A DNA stretch of 62,407 nt from Selenomonas sp. (GTDB taxonomy: Bacteria > Bacillota_C > Negativicutes > Selenomonadales > Selenomonadaceae). The stretch is taken from positions 1 to 62,407 of the forward strand of contig NZ_JAILPX010000105.1 of assembly GCF_024699275.1 (NCBI RefSeq), in the 5' to 3' direction. Below, in pieces: positions 1 to 8,512 of this stretch. Position 1 is the first letter of the stretch, and each line of letters opens with the position of its first letter. The notes under the pieces are model-generated. The model saw nothing but the letters and a program-made list of their open reading frames with translations, did not search any database and was not told the DNA's origin. The position numbers were made by a program, and so were the translations under genes.

Positions 1-142
1 AAATATTATGTTCCTTGGCCAGGCGGAGAATTCGATTCACCGTCTTCTTGGAAGCGGCAACGCTGGTTGCGATATCCTGTTGGCTTAGCCCTTTAGAGCT
101 TAACCGCAGAATTTCGCGATAATTGGGTTTGACTCTGGACAT
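1..142 (-). CDS. istA: IS21-family transposase IstA, N-terminal fragment (runs off the window)
   Basis: The minus strand reads a protein starting MSRVKPNYREILRLSSKG, followed by a helix-turn-helix with GLSQQDIATSVAASKKTVNR. This is the usual N-terminal DNA-binding end of IS21-type transposases, which work with the ATPase helper IstB. Only 47 residues lie in the window, so it is not possible to say whether the gene is intact. A good ribosome binding site (GGGAGG) sits just before the ATG at 142. The element end should lie between the start codon and the dnd promoter. Confident as a transposase of this type; the family name rests on the short N-terminus only. Confidence 0.75.
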   Translation of the reverse strand, partial: MSRVKPNYREILRLSSKGLSQQDIATSVAASKKTVNRILRLAKEHNI

Positions 143-199
143 GGGATAACCTCCCTGTAAGTAGATTTACACCAAAGGTGCATATCTACATTATAGGTC

Positions 200-268
200 C
201 AAGCGGTTTCCAAAGTCCGGAATCTGAAGTTTCTTTTTATCCGGAATGACGGTTTCCGTTTTCCGGAC
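200..268. repeat. Probable terminal repeats of the IS21-type element
   Basis: Short words recur between the transposase start and the dnd promoter: CGGTTTCC at 204-211 and 250-257, and TCCGGA at 216-221, 240-245 and 262-267. IS21-type elements carry several short terminal repeats outside istA, so this fits the outer end of the element. The exact end and any target duplication cannot be fixed without the other end. Confidence 0.4.
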
Positions 269-314
269 AGGCGGAGACATGAGCTCCGGTATATTCATAA
301 AATATCTAAAAAAT

Positions 315-343
315 TTGACACAACAAGTATTAAAAGATATACT
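315..343 (+). promoter_or_regulatory. Sigma-70 type promoter of the dnd operon
   Basis: A consensus -35 box TTGACA at 315-320 and a -10 box TATACT at 338-343 are separated by exactly 17 bases. Transcription would start near 350, about 35 bases before the dndB start codon. The -10 box lies inside the left arm of the inverted repeat at 332-369. Confidence 0.75.
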
Positions 344-369
344 TAAGTAGGTACTTAAGTATATCTTTT
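332..369. promoter_or_regulatory. Perfect inverted repeat, likely operator of the dnd operon
   Basis: The arms AAAAGATATACTTAAGTA (332-349) and its exact reverse complement (352-369) are separated by only GG. Each arm also contains the small palindrome ACTTAAGT. The repeat covers the -10 box and the predicted transcription start, and ends just before the dndB ribosome binding site (GGAGGA). This is where a dimeric or tetrameric repressor would bind. No regulator gene is seen beside it. DndB itself, known as a repressor in some dnd systems, or a gene lost to the upstream insertion element are possible partners. Confidence 0.7.
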
Positions 370-384
370 TGTCATGGAGGAAGC

Positions 385-1455
385 ATGGATTACGTATATA
401 GATTCCCTGTAGTTAAGGGGGTTCAAGCTGGTTCTGAGTATTATATAGCAATGGTTCCTTTAAAAATGCTTTCGAGATTGTTTACGGCGAATGAAGAAGA
501 ATATATACCACCTGAATATAGAGCGCAACGGAGACTTAATGAAAGTAGAATACCTATTATAAGCAAATATATTCTTGACAATAGAGAAAACTATGTATTT
601 TCAGCGTTGGCTGCATCTATAGATGGTGAGTATGAATATAAAAGCAATGAGATAGACAGTGATACTGGAATACTAGAAGTGTCAATGGATGCGCATTTTT
701 TAATAAATGATGGACAGCATCGGAAATCGGCCATTCTGGCTGCATTAAAGAAAGATTCTACACTTGAAAATGAGACTATTTCTGTAGTCTTTTATGCAGA
801 TAAAGGTCTGAGAAGAAGCCAACAAATATTTACTGATCTAAATAAGAATGCTGTAAAAACATCGAATTCTATTTCGGAATTATATGATTCTAGAGATGAA
901 ATGGCAGTGATAACTAGAAATGTTATTTGGAAGAATGAATTTTTAAATACTTATACTGATAAGGAAAAGGATATTTTAGGTAAGTTTTCTTCTAGTCTTT
1001 TCACATTAAACACGTTTTATACTGCGAATAAAGTAATTGTTGGAAGGAACATAAATGACAAAACCGAAGATTTTTTGATTGATTTTTGGGAATATGTAGT
1101 TTCGCATATGATGCAATGGCAAGAATTAAAACATAGGGAGATTACAAAAGTCGATCTTCGAGAGAGTTATATTGCAACGCAAAGTATTGTAATACAGGCT
1201 CTTGGACGTATAGGAAGTTACTATTTAATGCATTCTGATGACATGAAAAAGGGCCTAACAGAGTTAGAAAATATTAACTGGAGCAGAAATTCAAAGCAGT
1301 GGTTTATGCGTGCTGTAGGAAAAAATGGAAGGATAATAACAAGTAAAAAAGCAGCAATGCTAATATCAAATGTAATAAAAAAAGAGATTGGTATTCCGTT
1401 GAGTACTGAAGAAAGAAATGCTGAAGAAGCATTGAACAAAACTATGGGAGATTAG
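385..1455 (+). CDS. dndB: DNA phosphorothioation protein DndB (DGQHR domain)
   Basis: A 356-residue protein with the family hallmark DGQHR at residues 109-113, followed by AAL and a conserved FTDLNKNA segment typical of DndB/DGQHR-domain proteins. DndB is not needed for the sulfur exchange itself; in studied systems it tunes modification and represses the dnd promoter. Here it is the first gene behind a promoter with a large palindrome, a place that would suit self-control. The ATG at 385 has a strong GGAGGA site. dndC follows after 10 bases. Codon use is AT-rich, unlike the region after 7000, which suggests horizontal transfer. Confidence 0.9.
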   Translation: MDYVYRFPVVKGVQAGSEYYIAMVPLKMLSRLFTANEEEYIPPEYRAQRRLNESRIPIISKYILDNRENYVFSALAASIDGEYEYKSNEIDSDTGILEVSMDAHFLINDGQHRKSAILAALKKDSTLENETISVVFYADKGLRRSQQIFTDLNKNAVKTSNSISELYDSRDEMAVITRNVIWKNEFLNTYTDKEKDILGKFSSSLFTLNTFYTANKVIVGRNINDKTEDFLIDFWEYVVSHMMQWQELKHREITKVDLRESYIATQSIVIQALGRIGSYYLMHSDDMKKGLTELENINWSRNSKQWFMRAVGKNGRIITSKKAAMLISNVIKKEIGIPLSTEERNAEEALNKTMGD

Positions 1456-1465
1456 AGGATTAAAC

Positions 1466-2965
1466 ATGGCTATAACAAAAGAATTGATAGATGGATTGTT
1501 AATTACAATTCAAGATTTATATTTGGCAGATGATATTCCTTGGATGGTTGGCTATTCAGGGGGGAAGGATAGCACTGCAGCTGTTCAATTAGTTTGGATG
1601 GCATTAGAAAAATTGCCAAAAGAAGAGCGAAAAAAACCGATTCATATCATGAATACAGATACATTGGTTGAATCACCGGTTGTTTCTAAATGGGTTGAAA
1701 AATCTCTGGATGCAATGAAAGAAGCATCTGACAAGAAAGATTTGCCAATTATACCGGAAAGATTAATACCTGATTATAATAATACGTTTTGGGTCAATTT
1801 GATAGGACGCGGTTATCCGTTTCCTAGAATGAAGTATAGATGGTGTACGGATAGATTAAAGATTCGACCCGTAAATGATTTTATAAAGGATAAAATAGCA
1901 GAACATGGTGAGATTATTCTTGTCTTGGGAACTAGAAAAAAGGAAAGTTATAGACGTAATAGAACGATGACAAATCTTGAAAAAAAGAGAGTTCGTGAAT
2001 TACTCAGTCCTAATCCTACTTTGGCAAATGAATTAGTATTTTCTCCAATGGAGGATTGGAGCGATGAAGATGTATGGGCCTTTTTAATGCAATATAAAAA
2101 TCCATGGAATTATTCGAATATGGATCTTTTAACAATGTATCGAGGTGCAACTGCTGATAATGAGTGTCCTTTGCAGATTGATAAATCAACACAATCATGC
2201 GGAAAAAGTCGCTTTGGTTGTTGGGTATGTACAATGGTTGAAAAAGATAAATCTATGGAAGCTATGATTGCTAATGACCAAGAAAAGGAATGGATGAGTC
2301 CGCTTTTGGAATTTAGAAATGAATTTGGCAACGAAGAAGGCGACAGAGAACGGAGAAGTTTTAGAAGAATGAAAGGTAATCTTCAAGGCAATTATGGAAA
2401 ATTGTTTCACGGACCATACAAAAAGGAAGTTCGTGAACATTGGTTAGAGAGGTTGCTTTCAATTCAAAAGGATATAAATGAAAATGGGCCTGAAGAATTT
2501 AAGGATCTTGAGCTGATTCGTCTGCAAGAATTGCAAACGATTAGAAGGATATGGGTGAATGATAAACATGAGTTTGATGATTCATTACCTAGAATATACG
2601 AAAGAGTTTTAGAAAAGCCTTTTTCTGATCCAACATGGCTACATAACGAGAATTTTGAATCAGAAGAGTGGGATATATTAAAAAAAGTTTGTGAGGAGAT
2701 GTATCCTAACGAAGAATTGGCTTTTGAAATGATGTATACCTTGATTGATATCGAGAATAAGGCTTCTGATGTAAATCAGAGAAAAAGCATTTTGGACGAT
2801 ATTAATAAAACTTTATGCAAGACTTTTTATAGAGATGAAGAAGATGCGACAGAATACTATTCAAATATGATGATGCGAAAAAAAGAAAATGGTGGTAAAT
2901 ACAATGAAAAATTTCTAGATTATCAACCACTTGAATCAGAATTTGAAGATAACGAGGACAAATAA
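1466..2965 (+). CDS. dndC: DNA phosphorothioation protein DndC (PAPS-reductase-like ATPase)
   Basis: A 499-residue member of the phosphoadenosine phosphosulfate reductase family. The PP-loop SGGKDST is at residues 31-37, and a cysteine group for a 4Fe-4S cluster (ECP..., SCGKSRFGCWVC) lies around residues 234-256. DndC activates the DNA backbone with ATP and works with DndA, DndD and DndE to swap a non-bridging phosphate oxygen for sulfur. Length and motif order match the family. It lies in a tight operon, 10 bases after dndB and 3 before dndD. Confidence 0.92.
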   Translation: MAITKELIDGLLITIQDLYLADDIPWMVGYSGGKDSTAAVQLVWMALEKLPKEERKKPIHIMNTDTLVESPVVSKWVEKSLDAMKEASDKKDLPIIPERLIPDYNNTFWVNLIGRGYPFPRMKYRWCTDRLKIRPVNDFIKDKIAEHGEIILVLGTRKKESYRRNRTMTNLEKKRVRELLSPNPTLANELVFSPMEDWSDEDVWAFLMQYKNPWNYSNMDLLTMYRGATADNECPLQIDKSTQSCGKSRFGCWVCTMVEKDKSMEAMIANDQEKEWMSPLLEFRNEFGNEEGDRERRSFRRMKGNLQGNYGKLFHGPYKKEVREHWLERLLSIQKDINENGPEEFKDLELIRLQELQTIRRIWVNDKHEFDDSLPRIYERVLEKPFSDPTWLHNENFESEEWDILKKVCEEMYPNEELAFEMMYTLIDIENKASDVNQRKSILDDINKTLCKTFYRDEEDATEYYSNMMMRKKENGGKYNEKFLDYQPLESEFEDNEDK

Positions 2966-2968
2966 TCT

Positions 2969-4915
2969 ATGATTATAAAAGGATTGCGATTGTATAACTT
3001 TGGAGTATATGCAGGCGATAATAAATTTTTGTTTACAAATAATAAGCCAATAGTATTAGTAGGCGGAATGAATGGTCGAGGAAAGACTACTTTTTTGGAA
3101 GCGGTTCTTTTAGCTCTATACGGATCTAATTCTGTTGCGTATACAGAAAGTAAAAAAAGATCATATTCACAGTATCTAAAATCTTTTGTTAATAAGAATG
3201 CTGAAGATAAGAAATGTACTGTTGAGTTAGAATTTGAGATAAATAGTGGATTTAAAGAGAATTACATTATAAAGAGAACATGGAATAGTATAGATAAAAA
3301 GACAGAGGAAAATATTATTGTTTATAAAGATGGCGTAGCAAATAAATTTTTGACACAAAACTGGGCAATGTTTGTTGAAAATATTTTACCTAGCGCGTTA
3401 TCAAATTTTTTCTTTTTTGATGGAGAAAAGATTGCGGAAATGGCGATTGATAGTTCTAAAAAGCAATTAAAAAATGCTATTAGATCAATGCTTGGAATAA
3501 CTGTATTAGATGTTTTAGAAAGTGACATCCTTAGAAATATAAAGAAAACAAACAAGAAAGATATAAATGATAAGTCTTCCGAGATGGTTCAAAAGTTACG
3601 AGATGAAAAAGAACAGGCAATTGAAAAATTAGAAGAAATTGATGTTAAGATAAAAAGAATGGGACGTGTTTTAGATGAAGACAATAATAACCTTGAATCA
3701 TTGCATCAAATATATAACGCTAAAGGTGGAGATGCTGTAGAAAAGAAGCAAGAGACAATGCAGCGAAGGGCAGCATTAAAATCAGAAATTCTTTCTGAAG
3801 AAAATATTTTAATAGGAATTGCTAGTAACGAACTACCGCTAGTATTAGTTTCAGATTTGTTGAAGAGTGTTAAGTTACAGGCTACAGATGAGCATAATGA
3901 TGTGGTTATGAGTGAAGCTGTGCTTCAGTTAGATGGCATATTAGATGAATTCGTAAATGAGTATCAAGGTGATACAAAAGCAAGTTTTGATTTCATTGAA
4001 TATGTTAAGAAGAGACATCAGAGCATACAAGAAGATCCGTTTTTTAGTCTATCTGATCAAGCTTTATTTCAGGTAAATAATTTAGTCGAAGGACTTTTGG
4101 ATTCATCAAAATTAGAGGCTAAACGAATTCTTTCTGAGAAGAAGAAGAAGCAAAAACGTATTAGTGAACTTGATAGCTATCTTTCTTTGGATATAAATGA
4201 GAAAGAATTACAAGATTTATATAAGAACATCAAGAAGGCAGAAGGTAAACTGATTAATGATCAGGTTAAGATGTCTGCGCTTGAACAGCAAAGAAGTGCA
4301 GCGAATTCCAGAGTTTTGACTACGACGTCTGATTTTAACAAATATGTTGAGTTTTATTTGGCAACAGTGGAATCTAGGGATAGTGCAGAAAGAACAATTA
4401 AATATTCAAATATAGCACTTAATATTTTGGAAAAGTATCAGGTGGAGTTGCAAAAGAGAAAAACAGATATCTTGGCTGAAACGATAACAACTTGCTATAA
4501 GAAATTAGCTAATAAGAAAAACTTAATCACCAGAATTGAAATGGAATCAGATACATTGGAAATAAGGTGTTTATCTGAGGCGGGCAAAGAGGTAACACAA
4601 GATTCTTTGTCTGCAGGGGAGCAGCAGCTGATGGTAATATCTATTCTTTGGGCATTAGCGATATGTTCAAAGAAAAAGTTACCTGTAATTATCGATACTC
4701 CGTTGTCGAGACTGGATTCGCTTCATAGAACAGCATTGATAAATACTTATTTTCCTAACGCAGGTGAGCAGACGATTATTCTTTCTACAGATGCTGAGAT
4801 TGATAGTACATATTATGAGTTGATGAAAGAAAATGTAGGGGATGAGTTTACTTTGAAATATGATGAAAAAACAAAAAGTACATCCATTGAGCGTGGATAC
4901 TTGATTGGAGTGTAA
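2969..4915 (+). CDS. dndD: DNA phosphorothioation protein DndD (SMC/RecN-like ATPase)
   Basis: A 648-residue ATPase with the SMC-type plan. Walker A GMNGRGKT is at residues 33-40, and a long charged coiled-coil centre runs from about 195 to 490. The ABC signature LSAGEQQ is near residue 547, and a Walker B LPVIIDTP with a following D-loop (LSRLDS) is near 570. DndD supplies ATPase activity linked to DNA nicking or conformation during phosphorothioation. The C-terminus is complete, with a typical switch-region ILSTDAEID. dndE starts 2 bases after the stop. Confidence 0.92.
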   Translation: MIIKGLRLYNFGVYAGDNKFLFTNNKPIVLVGGMNGRGKTTFLEAVLLALYGSNSVAYTESKKRSYSQYLKSFVNKNAEDKKCTVELEFEINSGFKENYIIKRTWNSIDKKTEENIIVYKDGVANKFLTQNWAMFVENILPSALSNFFFFDGEKIAEMAIDSSKKQLKNAIRSMLGITVLDVLESDILRNIKKTNKKDINDKSSEMVQKLRDEKEQAIEKLEEIDVKIKRMGRVLDEDNNNLESLHQIYNAKGGDAVEKKQETMQRRAALKSEILSEENILIGIASNELPLVLVSDLLKSVKLQATDEHNDVVMSEAVLQLDGILDEFVNEYQGDTKASFDFIEYVKKRHQSIQEDPFFSLSDQALFQVNNLVEGLLDSSKLEAKRILSEKKKKQKRISELDSYLSLDINEKELQDLYKNIKKAEGKLINDQVKMSALEQQRSAANSRVLTTTSDFNKYVEFYLATVESRDSAERTIKYSNIALNILEKYQVELQKRKTDILAETITTCYKKLANKKNLITRIEMESDTLEIRCLSEAGKEVTQDSLSAGEQQLMVISILWALAICSKKKLPVIIDTPLSRLDSLHRTALINTYFPNAGEQTIILSTDAEIDSTYYELMKENVGDEFTLKYDEKTKSTSIERGYLIGV

Positions 4916-4917
4916 AT

Positions 4918-5307
4918 ATGATAATAAAGCAGGTTAGAGTCTCCAAGAAGGCAAAAGATCAACTTTCTAGACTGAAAGGTAAAACTGGGATTAAAAATTG
5001 GAATGTTTTATGTAGATGGGCACTTTGTTATTCACTTAGCGAAAAGACATTGCCTTCAGATATTCAAATCGCGGCAGACAGTAATTTGGAAATGTCTTGG
5101 TTGACATTCGGCGGTGATTACTATGAATTATATGAAGCGTTGGTTAAAGCATGGTGCCAACAGATGAATTTACCTACAAATAATGAGACAGTTATAAAAT
5201 ATTTTAGATTGAATTTGGAACGTGGAATAGCCCATTTATGTGGAACAGGTTTTATAAAATGTTTTGATGATTTAGTAAAACTTGCAGTAAAGGAGAAAAG
5301 GGTATGA
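4918..5307 (+). CDS. dndE: DNA phosphorothioation protein DndE
   Basis: A 129-residue basic protein whose N-terminus (KQVRVSKKAKDQLSRLKGKTGI) and helix rich in W/C residues (NVLCRWALCYSL) match DndE. DndE is a small tetrameric protein that binds nicked DNA in the phosphorothioation complex. It overlaps dndA by four bases (ATGA), so the two are probably translationally coupled. Identification rests on the N-terminal pattern plus operon position between dndD and dndA. Confidence 0.87.
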   Translation: MIIKQVRVSKKAKDQLSRLKGKTGIKNWNVLCRWALCYSLSEKTLPSDIQIAADSNLEMSWLTFGGDYYELYEALVKAWCQQMNLPTNNETVIKYFRLNLERGIAHLCGTGFIKCFDDLVKLAVKEKRV

Positions 5308-6455
5308 GTACATATTTAGATTATAATGCTTCTGCGCCAATAGATTTAAGGGTTCTGAATTATATGATAGATGTATACAAAAATTCTATTGGAAACGCCG
5401 ACAGTAGAACTCATAACTTTGGTGAAAAAGCTAGATCTGTGGTAGAGACTGCAAGGAATCAAGTTGCTACACTTTTGGGAGTTATGCCGGATGAGATCTT
5501 TTTTACTAGTGGTGCTACAGAAAGTAATAATATAGCCATTAGAGGATTAGAGGATTATGCTAATTCAACCGGTAAAAAGCATATTATAACAACAGCAATT
5601 GAACATAAATCGATTCTTGAAACAGTAAAGTATTTATCGGGAAAAGGTTTTGATGTCGAATTCGTGAAGCTTGGGATAAATGGAAGAGTAAATTCTGAAG
5701 AAATATTGAATAGGGTGAGAGAAGACACACTTTTAGTAAGTGTTATGCATGTAAATAATGAAACTGGAATTATACAACCTGTTAAGGAGATAGGAGATAG
5801 TCTTGAGCAGAAAGGTATTTTATTTCATTTAGATGCTACTCAGAGCTGTGGAAAGCTCGTTGAAGAACTTAGGGAGATCAAATACAATATGCTTTCCTTC
5901 AGTGCACATAAGTTAATGGGGCCACAAGGGGTAGGAGTTCTTGTATTAAGGAAAAAAAGATATAAGTTACCTCCGGTTAAAAATATAATATATGGCGGCC
6001 AACAAGAACATGGAATACGTCCTGGGACGATACCAGTAGCCTTAGTTGCTGGATGTGGATTGGCATGTGAAATTGCAAATAATGAGTACAAAGATAATTT
6101 TAAAAAAGCAAGTGAGATAAAAAAGGCTGTGATACAGGAATTAGACGCTTCAGGACTTGAATATTCAATTAATGGTGATCCGGAATTTTGTGTTAATACA
6201 ACAATTAATGTCTCGTTAAAGGGGATCTCTTCCGAGGCGTTAATGATATCTACAAAACAGTTTTGTGGCGTATCCAATGGATCAGCATGTACCTCTAAAA
6301 GCTATTCTCCAAGTTATGTTTTAGTGGCGATGGGGATTGATAAAAATATTATCGAAAGTTCGTTGCGAATTAGTTGGGGAGCTGGGACAAAAAAAGAAGA
6401 AGCGATAGAAGGTATAAAACAACTTCTATCAGTAGCTAAGCAGATTAGTTCGTAA
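5304..6455 (+). CDS. dndA: Cysteine desulfurase, DndA type
   Basis: A 383-residue PLP enzyme of the NifS/IscS class, starting STYLDYNASAPID. The PLP lysine is in SFSAHKLMGPQG (about K203) and the sulfur-carrying cysteine in SACTS (about C329). It removes sulfur from L-cysteine and passes it to DndC for DNA backbone modification. It overlaps dndE by four bases. Many dnd loci place dndA apart or use a chromosomal IscS; here it is the last gene of the operon. An additional housekeeping role cannot be excluded. Confidence 0.9.
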   Translation: MSTYLDYNASAPIDLRVLNYMIDVYKNSIGNADSRTHNFGEKARSVVETARNQVATLLGVMPDEIFFTSGATESNNIAIRGLEDYANSTGKKHIITTAIEHKSILETVKYLSGKGFDVEFVKLGINGRVNSEEILNRVREDTLLVSVMHVNNETGIIQPVKEIGDSLEQKGILFHLDATQSCGKLVEELREIKYNMLSFSAHKLMGPQGVGVLVLRKKRYKLPPVKNIIYGGQQEHGIRPGTIPVALVAGCGLACEIANNEYKDNFKKASEIKKAVIQELDASGLEYSINGDPEFCVNTTINVSLKGISSEALMISTKQFCGVSNGSACTSKSYSPSYVLVAMGIDKNIIESSLRISWGAGTKKEEAIEGIKQLLSVAKQISS

Positions 6456-6469
6456 AGGGGGTGATTGAG

Positions 6470-6541
6470 GTGGATTCAAGCAAATTAAGTATTATATTGT
6501 ATTCGAATAAACTTGATATAAATAATTCGAGAATCTGCTGA
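6470..6541 (+). pseudogene. Very short reading frame behind dndA, possible truncated gene start
   Basis: GTG at 6470 follows a strong AAAGGGGGTGA ribosome binding site 14 bases after the dndA stop, in operon-like spacing, but the frame closes after 23 residues (MDSSKLSIILYSNKLDINN...). The good start site joined to an early stop suggests the beginning of a sixth operon gene now lost. No family can be named from so little sequence. Confidence 0.35.
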
Positions 6542-6602
6542 GTAATAATGATCAAGGGGACAAGTTTTTGAGTTAGAGACAATACTAAAGTTAATTGCTT
6601 AA

Positions 6603-6896
6603 AATAAGCAATTATTTATTTTTGAGGATATCATAGATGATAGTGGGAGTATGGTTACACATTATCATCGTCGTCTTGGACATACAGTCAATGAGAATAA
6701 AGCGGTTAGGCTTAACACTTCAAAGAAAAATGGTATGTCTAGTTCTGGCATTGATGTTGTAAAGGATTGCCTGGAGAATGATTATCAACTAGTGGGGGTT
6801 GATAATCGAAGTGTAATTAATTCAGTTTTGCGGCAAACACAACAGACGATGTATGTGGAGTCTGTAGCACTGCTGGTAAAGGAAGAGACCTGTTGA
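6603..6896 (+). pseudogene. Open stretch with a DDSGSM motif, probable gene remnant
   Basis: An open frame runs from just after a stop at 6600-6602 to TGA at 6896. The first ATG in frame is at 6651, but it has no ribosome binding site and falls inside a segment reading EDIIDDSGSM. The DxSGSM word is the metal-binding MIDAS motif of von Willebrand A domains, usually followed by a Rossmann-type fold. The rest (VTHYHRRLGHTVNENKAV... to LLVKEETC) matches nothing I recognise. It may be debris of an island gene or noncoding sequence with a chance motif. Confidence 0.3.
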
Positions 6897-6913
6897 ATTT
6901 ATTTGTCGAGTTC

Positions 6914-6942
6914 TTGACGGCAGGGGCTTTTAAGGATAAACT
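6914..6942 (+). promoter_or_regulatory. Promoter of the DUF1294 gene
   Basis: TTGACG at 6914-6919 and TAAACT at 6937-6942 with a 17-base spacer, about 80 bases before the start codon at 7021. It is the first clear promoter after the dnd debris. Confidence 0.55.
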
Positions 6943-7020
6943 AAACGCAAAGACTTTTCTGCCTGGGGGATGTGGTGGAGAGGTTTTCCGCTATGGTGAT
7001 GAAATGATGAGGATAAGGCT

Positions 7021-7296
7021 ATGATGGATTTACATTCACTGATGTACTGGTATCTCTTTGTCATCAATATCGTGGTGCTGGTGGTATATGGCGGCGATAA
7101 GTTGTTTGCCAAGTTGGACAAGTGGCGTGTGCCGGAGAAGTTCCTATTGCTGTTGGCATTGTTGGGAGGCAGTGTGGGGGCATTGCTGGCCATGCAGATC
7201 TTTCGTCATAAGACCAGGCATTTTAAGTTTCGTTACGGAGTTCCTGTAATCTTGCTGTTGCAGATTGCAGGGGTGGCGTATTTGCACTGGCAATAG
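7021..7296 (+). CDS. DUF1294 family small membrane protein
   Basis: A 91-residue protein with three hydrophobic stretches (YLFVINIVVLVVY, FLLLLALLGGSVGALLAM, VPVILLLQIAGVAYL). It carries the family words YGGDKLFAK, WRVPE, LGGSVGALL and HKTRHFKF. DUF1294 proteins are short inner-membrane proteins of unknown function, sometimes fused to cold-shock domains, but not here. A second ATG directly follows at 7024. A terminator follows at 7303. Confidence 0.8.
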   Translation: MMDLHSLMYWYLFVINIVVLVVYGGDKLFAKLDKWRVPEKFLLLLALLGGSVGALLAMQIFRHKTRHFKFRYGVPVILLLQIAGVAYLHWQ

Positions 7297-7302
7297 ATTC
7301 AT

Positions 7303-7336
7303 ACTGCACATGGCATATTGGCTGTGTGCAGTTTTT
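7303..7336 (+). terminator. Intrinsic terminator after the DUF1294 gene
   Basis: The arms ACTGCACA and TGTGCAGT form a GC-containing stem followed by TTTTTG. The terminator lies 7 bases after the stop codon. Confidence 0.7.
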
Positions 7337-7379
7337 GTTTCTGTGGGGATGGTCAAGCGGCAGAGAAAAGGATATGGAT

Positions 7380-7853
7380 ATGGAAGTTATTGATTTTGTG
7401 AAGGCTAGAGAAACAAGGCTGTCCAGGATTGCCAAGACGAAAGCCGAACCCCATGCGCGCTATAAGGCTATGCTGGCTGCGCTGGCGGATGAAGAATTAT
7501 CGGCGATGGAGCGGATTGCCCAAGTCCATGCACTGGAAATGGCTTATCGGATTGTGGAAAACAGTCCTCTCTGGGGAAAGCAGGAGGAATCCCAGGTTGT
7601 GGTATGGTCAGCCTTGGAGGCGGTAGTTCCCCTTATTGGCGATTTATTGATGGCCAATAGTTATGTAACGGATTCTGTGCGTTTGACCGGGCAGAAGTAT
7701 ACCGCTGGTGAGGTGGGGCTATGGGCAGCCCGGCGGCTGATCCTGGATTATCTGTTGATTCTGATTGATGATAACAGCCGCCCGGATGATTGGCTGGATA
7801 TCCGGGATCGGGAACCATTGCGGAATGTTTTTGCCCATTTAGGTTATTGTTAA
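7380..7853 (+). CDS. Hypothetical helical protein
   Basis: A 157-residue acidic, mostly helical protein (MEVIDFVKARETRLSRIAKTK...) with no signal peptide or membrane segment and no family I recognise. The ATG at 7380 is preferred because AAAAGG lies about 8 bases upstream; an in-frame ATG at 7374 is too close to it, and a further one at 7326 lies inside the preceding terminator region. It stands alone between two terminator-like regions. The C-terminal words DDWLDIRDREPLRNVFAHL look like a folded domain, not debris. Confidence 0.6.
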   Translation: MEVIDFVKARETRLSRIAKTKAEPHARYKAMLAALADEELSAMERIAQVHALEMAYRIVENSPLWGKQEESQVVVWSALEAVVPLIGDLLMANSYVTDSVRLTGQKYTAGEVGLWAARRLILDYLLILIDDNSRPDDWLDIRDREPLRNVFAHLGYC

Positions 7854-7940
7854 GTTTTGGCTCTATGGATTTGCCTGAATATGATAAAATAAACGTAGCC
7901 GTTTATTTAGGCTGAGAGACGGATTGACAGGAGGAAGAAT

Positions 7941-8426
7941 ATGAAGGCAGCGATTGTTTACGATTCGAGAACCCATACGACGGAAAAAGCCGCCGCATTT
8001 ATTGCGGAAGGGATAAAGGCCGCCGGGGATATGGAGGTAAGATGCTTTCTCATTGATGAGGTGGATTTTGCCTATATCCAGGAAGCAGATATGGTTATCT
8101 TTGGGGCCCCTACCTATATGGCTTCGGTTACGGGGAAGATGAAGAATTGGCTGGAAGCCAATGGGAAAAAGCTTGGCTTGGCTGGCAAGCTGGGGGGAGC
8201 TTATGCAACGGAACAGTATATCCATGGCGGGGCAGAAAATGCCATTCAGGAAATGCTGGTCTTCATGATGGTCATGGGGATGCTGGTCTATTCCGGCGGT
8301 TCTGCCTGTGGCAAGCCGGTAATCCATTTGGGCCCTGTGGGCATGAGTCAGGATATCGAAAGTTTCCATGAATTGTTTAAGACTTATGGACAGCGGATGG
8401 GAGCTAAACTGCTGAACTTGCATTGA
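7941..8426 (+). CDS. Flavodoxin-fold NAD(P)H-dependent oxidoreductase
   Basis: A 161-residue flavodoxin-like protein. The N-terminus AAIVYDSRTHTTEKAA is the FMN phosphate-binding loop, and VIFGAPTYMASVTGKMKNWLE is the second FMN loop typical of the WrbA/NADPH-dependent FMN reductase group. It lacks the full length of WrbA and is likely a soluble electron carrier or quinone-type reductase. The ATG at 7941 has a GGAGGA site. The downstream gene starts 87 bases later with its own ribosome binding site. Confidence 0.8.
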   Translation: MKAAIVYDSRTHTTEKAAAFIAEGIKAAGDMEVRCFLIDEVDFAYIQEADMVIFGAPTYMASVTGKMKNWLEANGKKLGLAGKLGGAYATEQYIHGGAENAIQEMLVFMMVMGMLVYSGGSACGKPVIHLGPVGMSQDIESFHELFKTYGQRMGAKLLNLH

Positions 8427-8512
8427 TGGAATGGGCCGGTGTTCTTTTCTTGTGGGGGTAGTGGCAGGAAAGCGGGCGTGTTGTGGCGAATTATCTCTTG
8501 AGGTGATTGACC

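Larger units (their letters stand above)
6456..7020. other. 565-base stretch with gene debris after the dnd operon
   Basis: This stretch keeps the AT-rich look of the dnd genes up to about 6900 and then shifts to the host style. It holds a 23-codon reading frame at 6470, a promoterless open stretch at 6603-6896 without a convincing start, and a promoter at 6914-6942 facing the next gene. I see no intact dndF, dndG or dndH, no tRNA and no clear attachment site. It looks like the worn right edge of a transferred island. Confidence 0.5.

Noticed and set aside
385..6455. Calling the dnd cluster a complete restriction-modification system
   Set aside because: No dndFGH-like genes are seen in the window, so only the modification part is supported.
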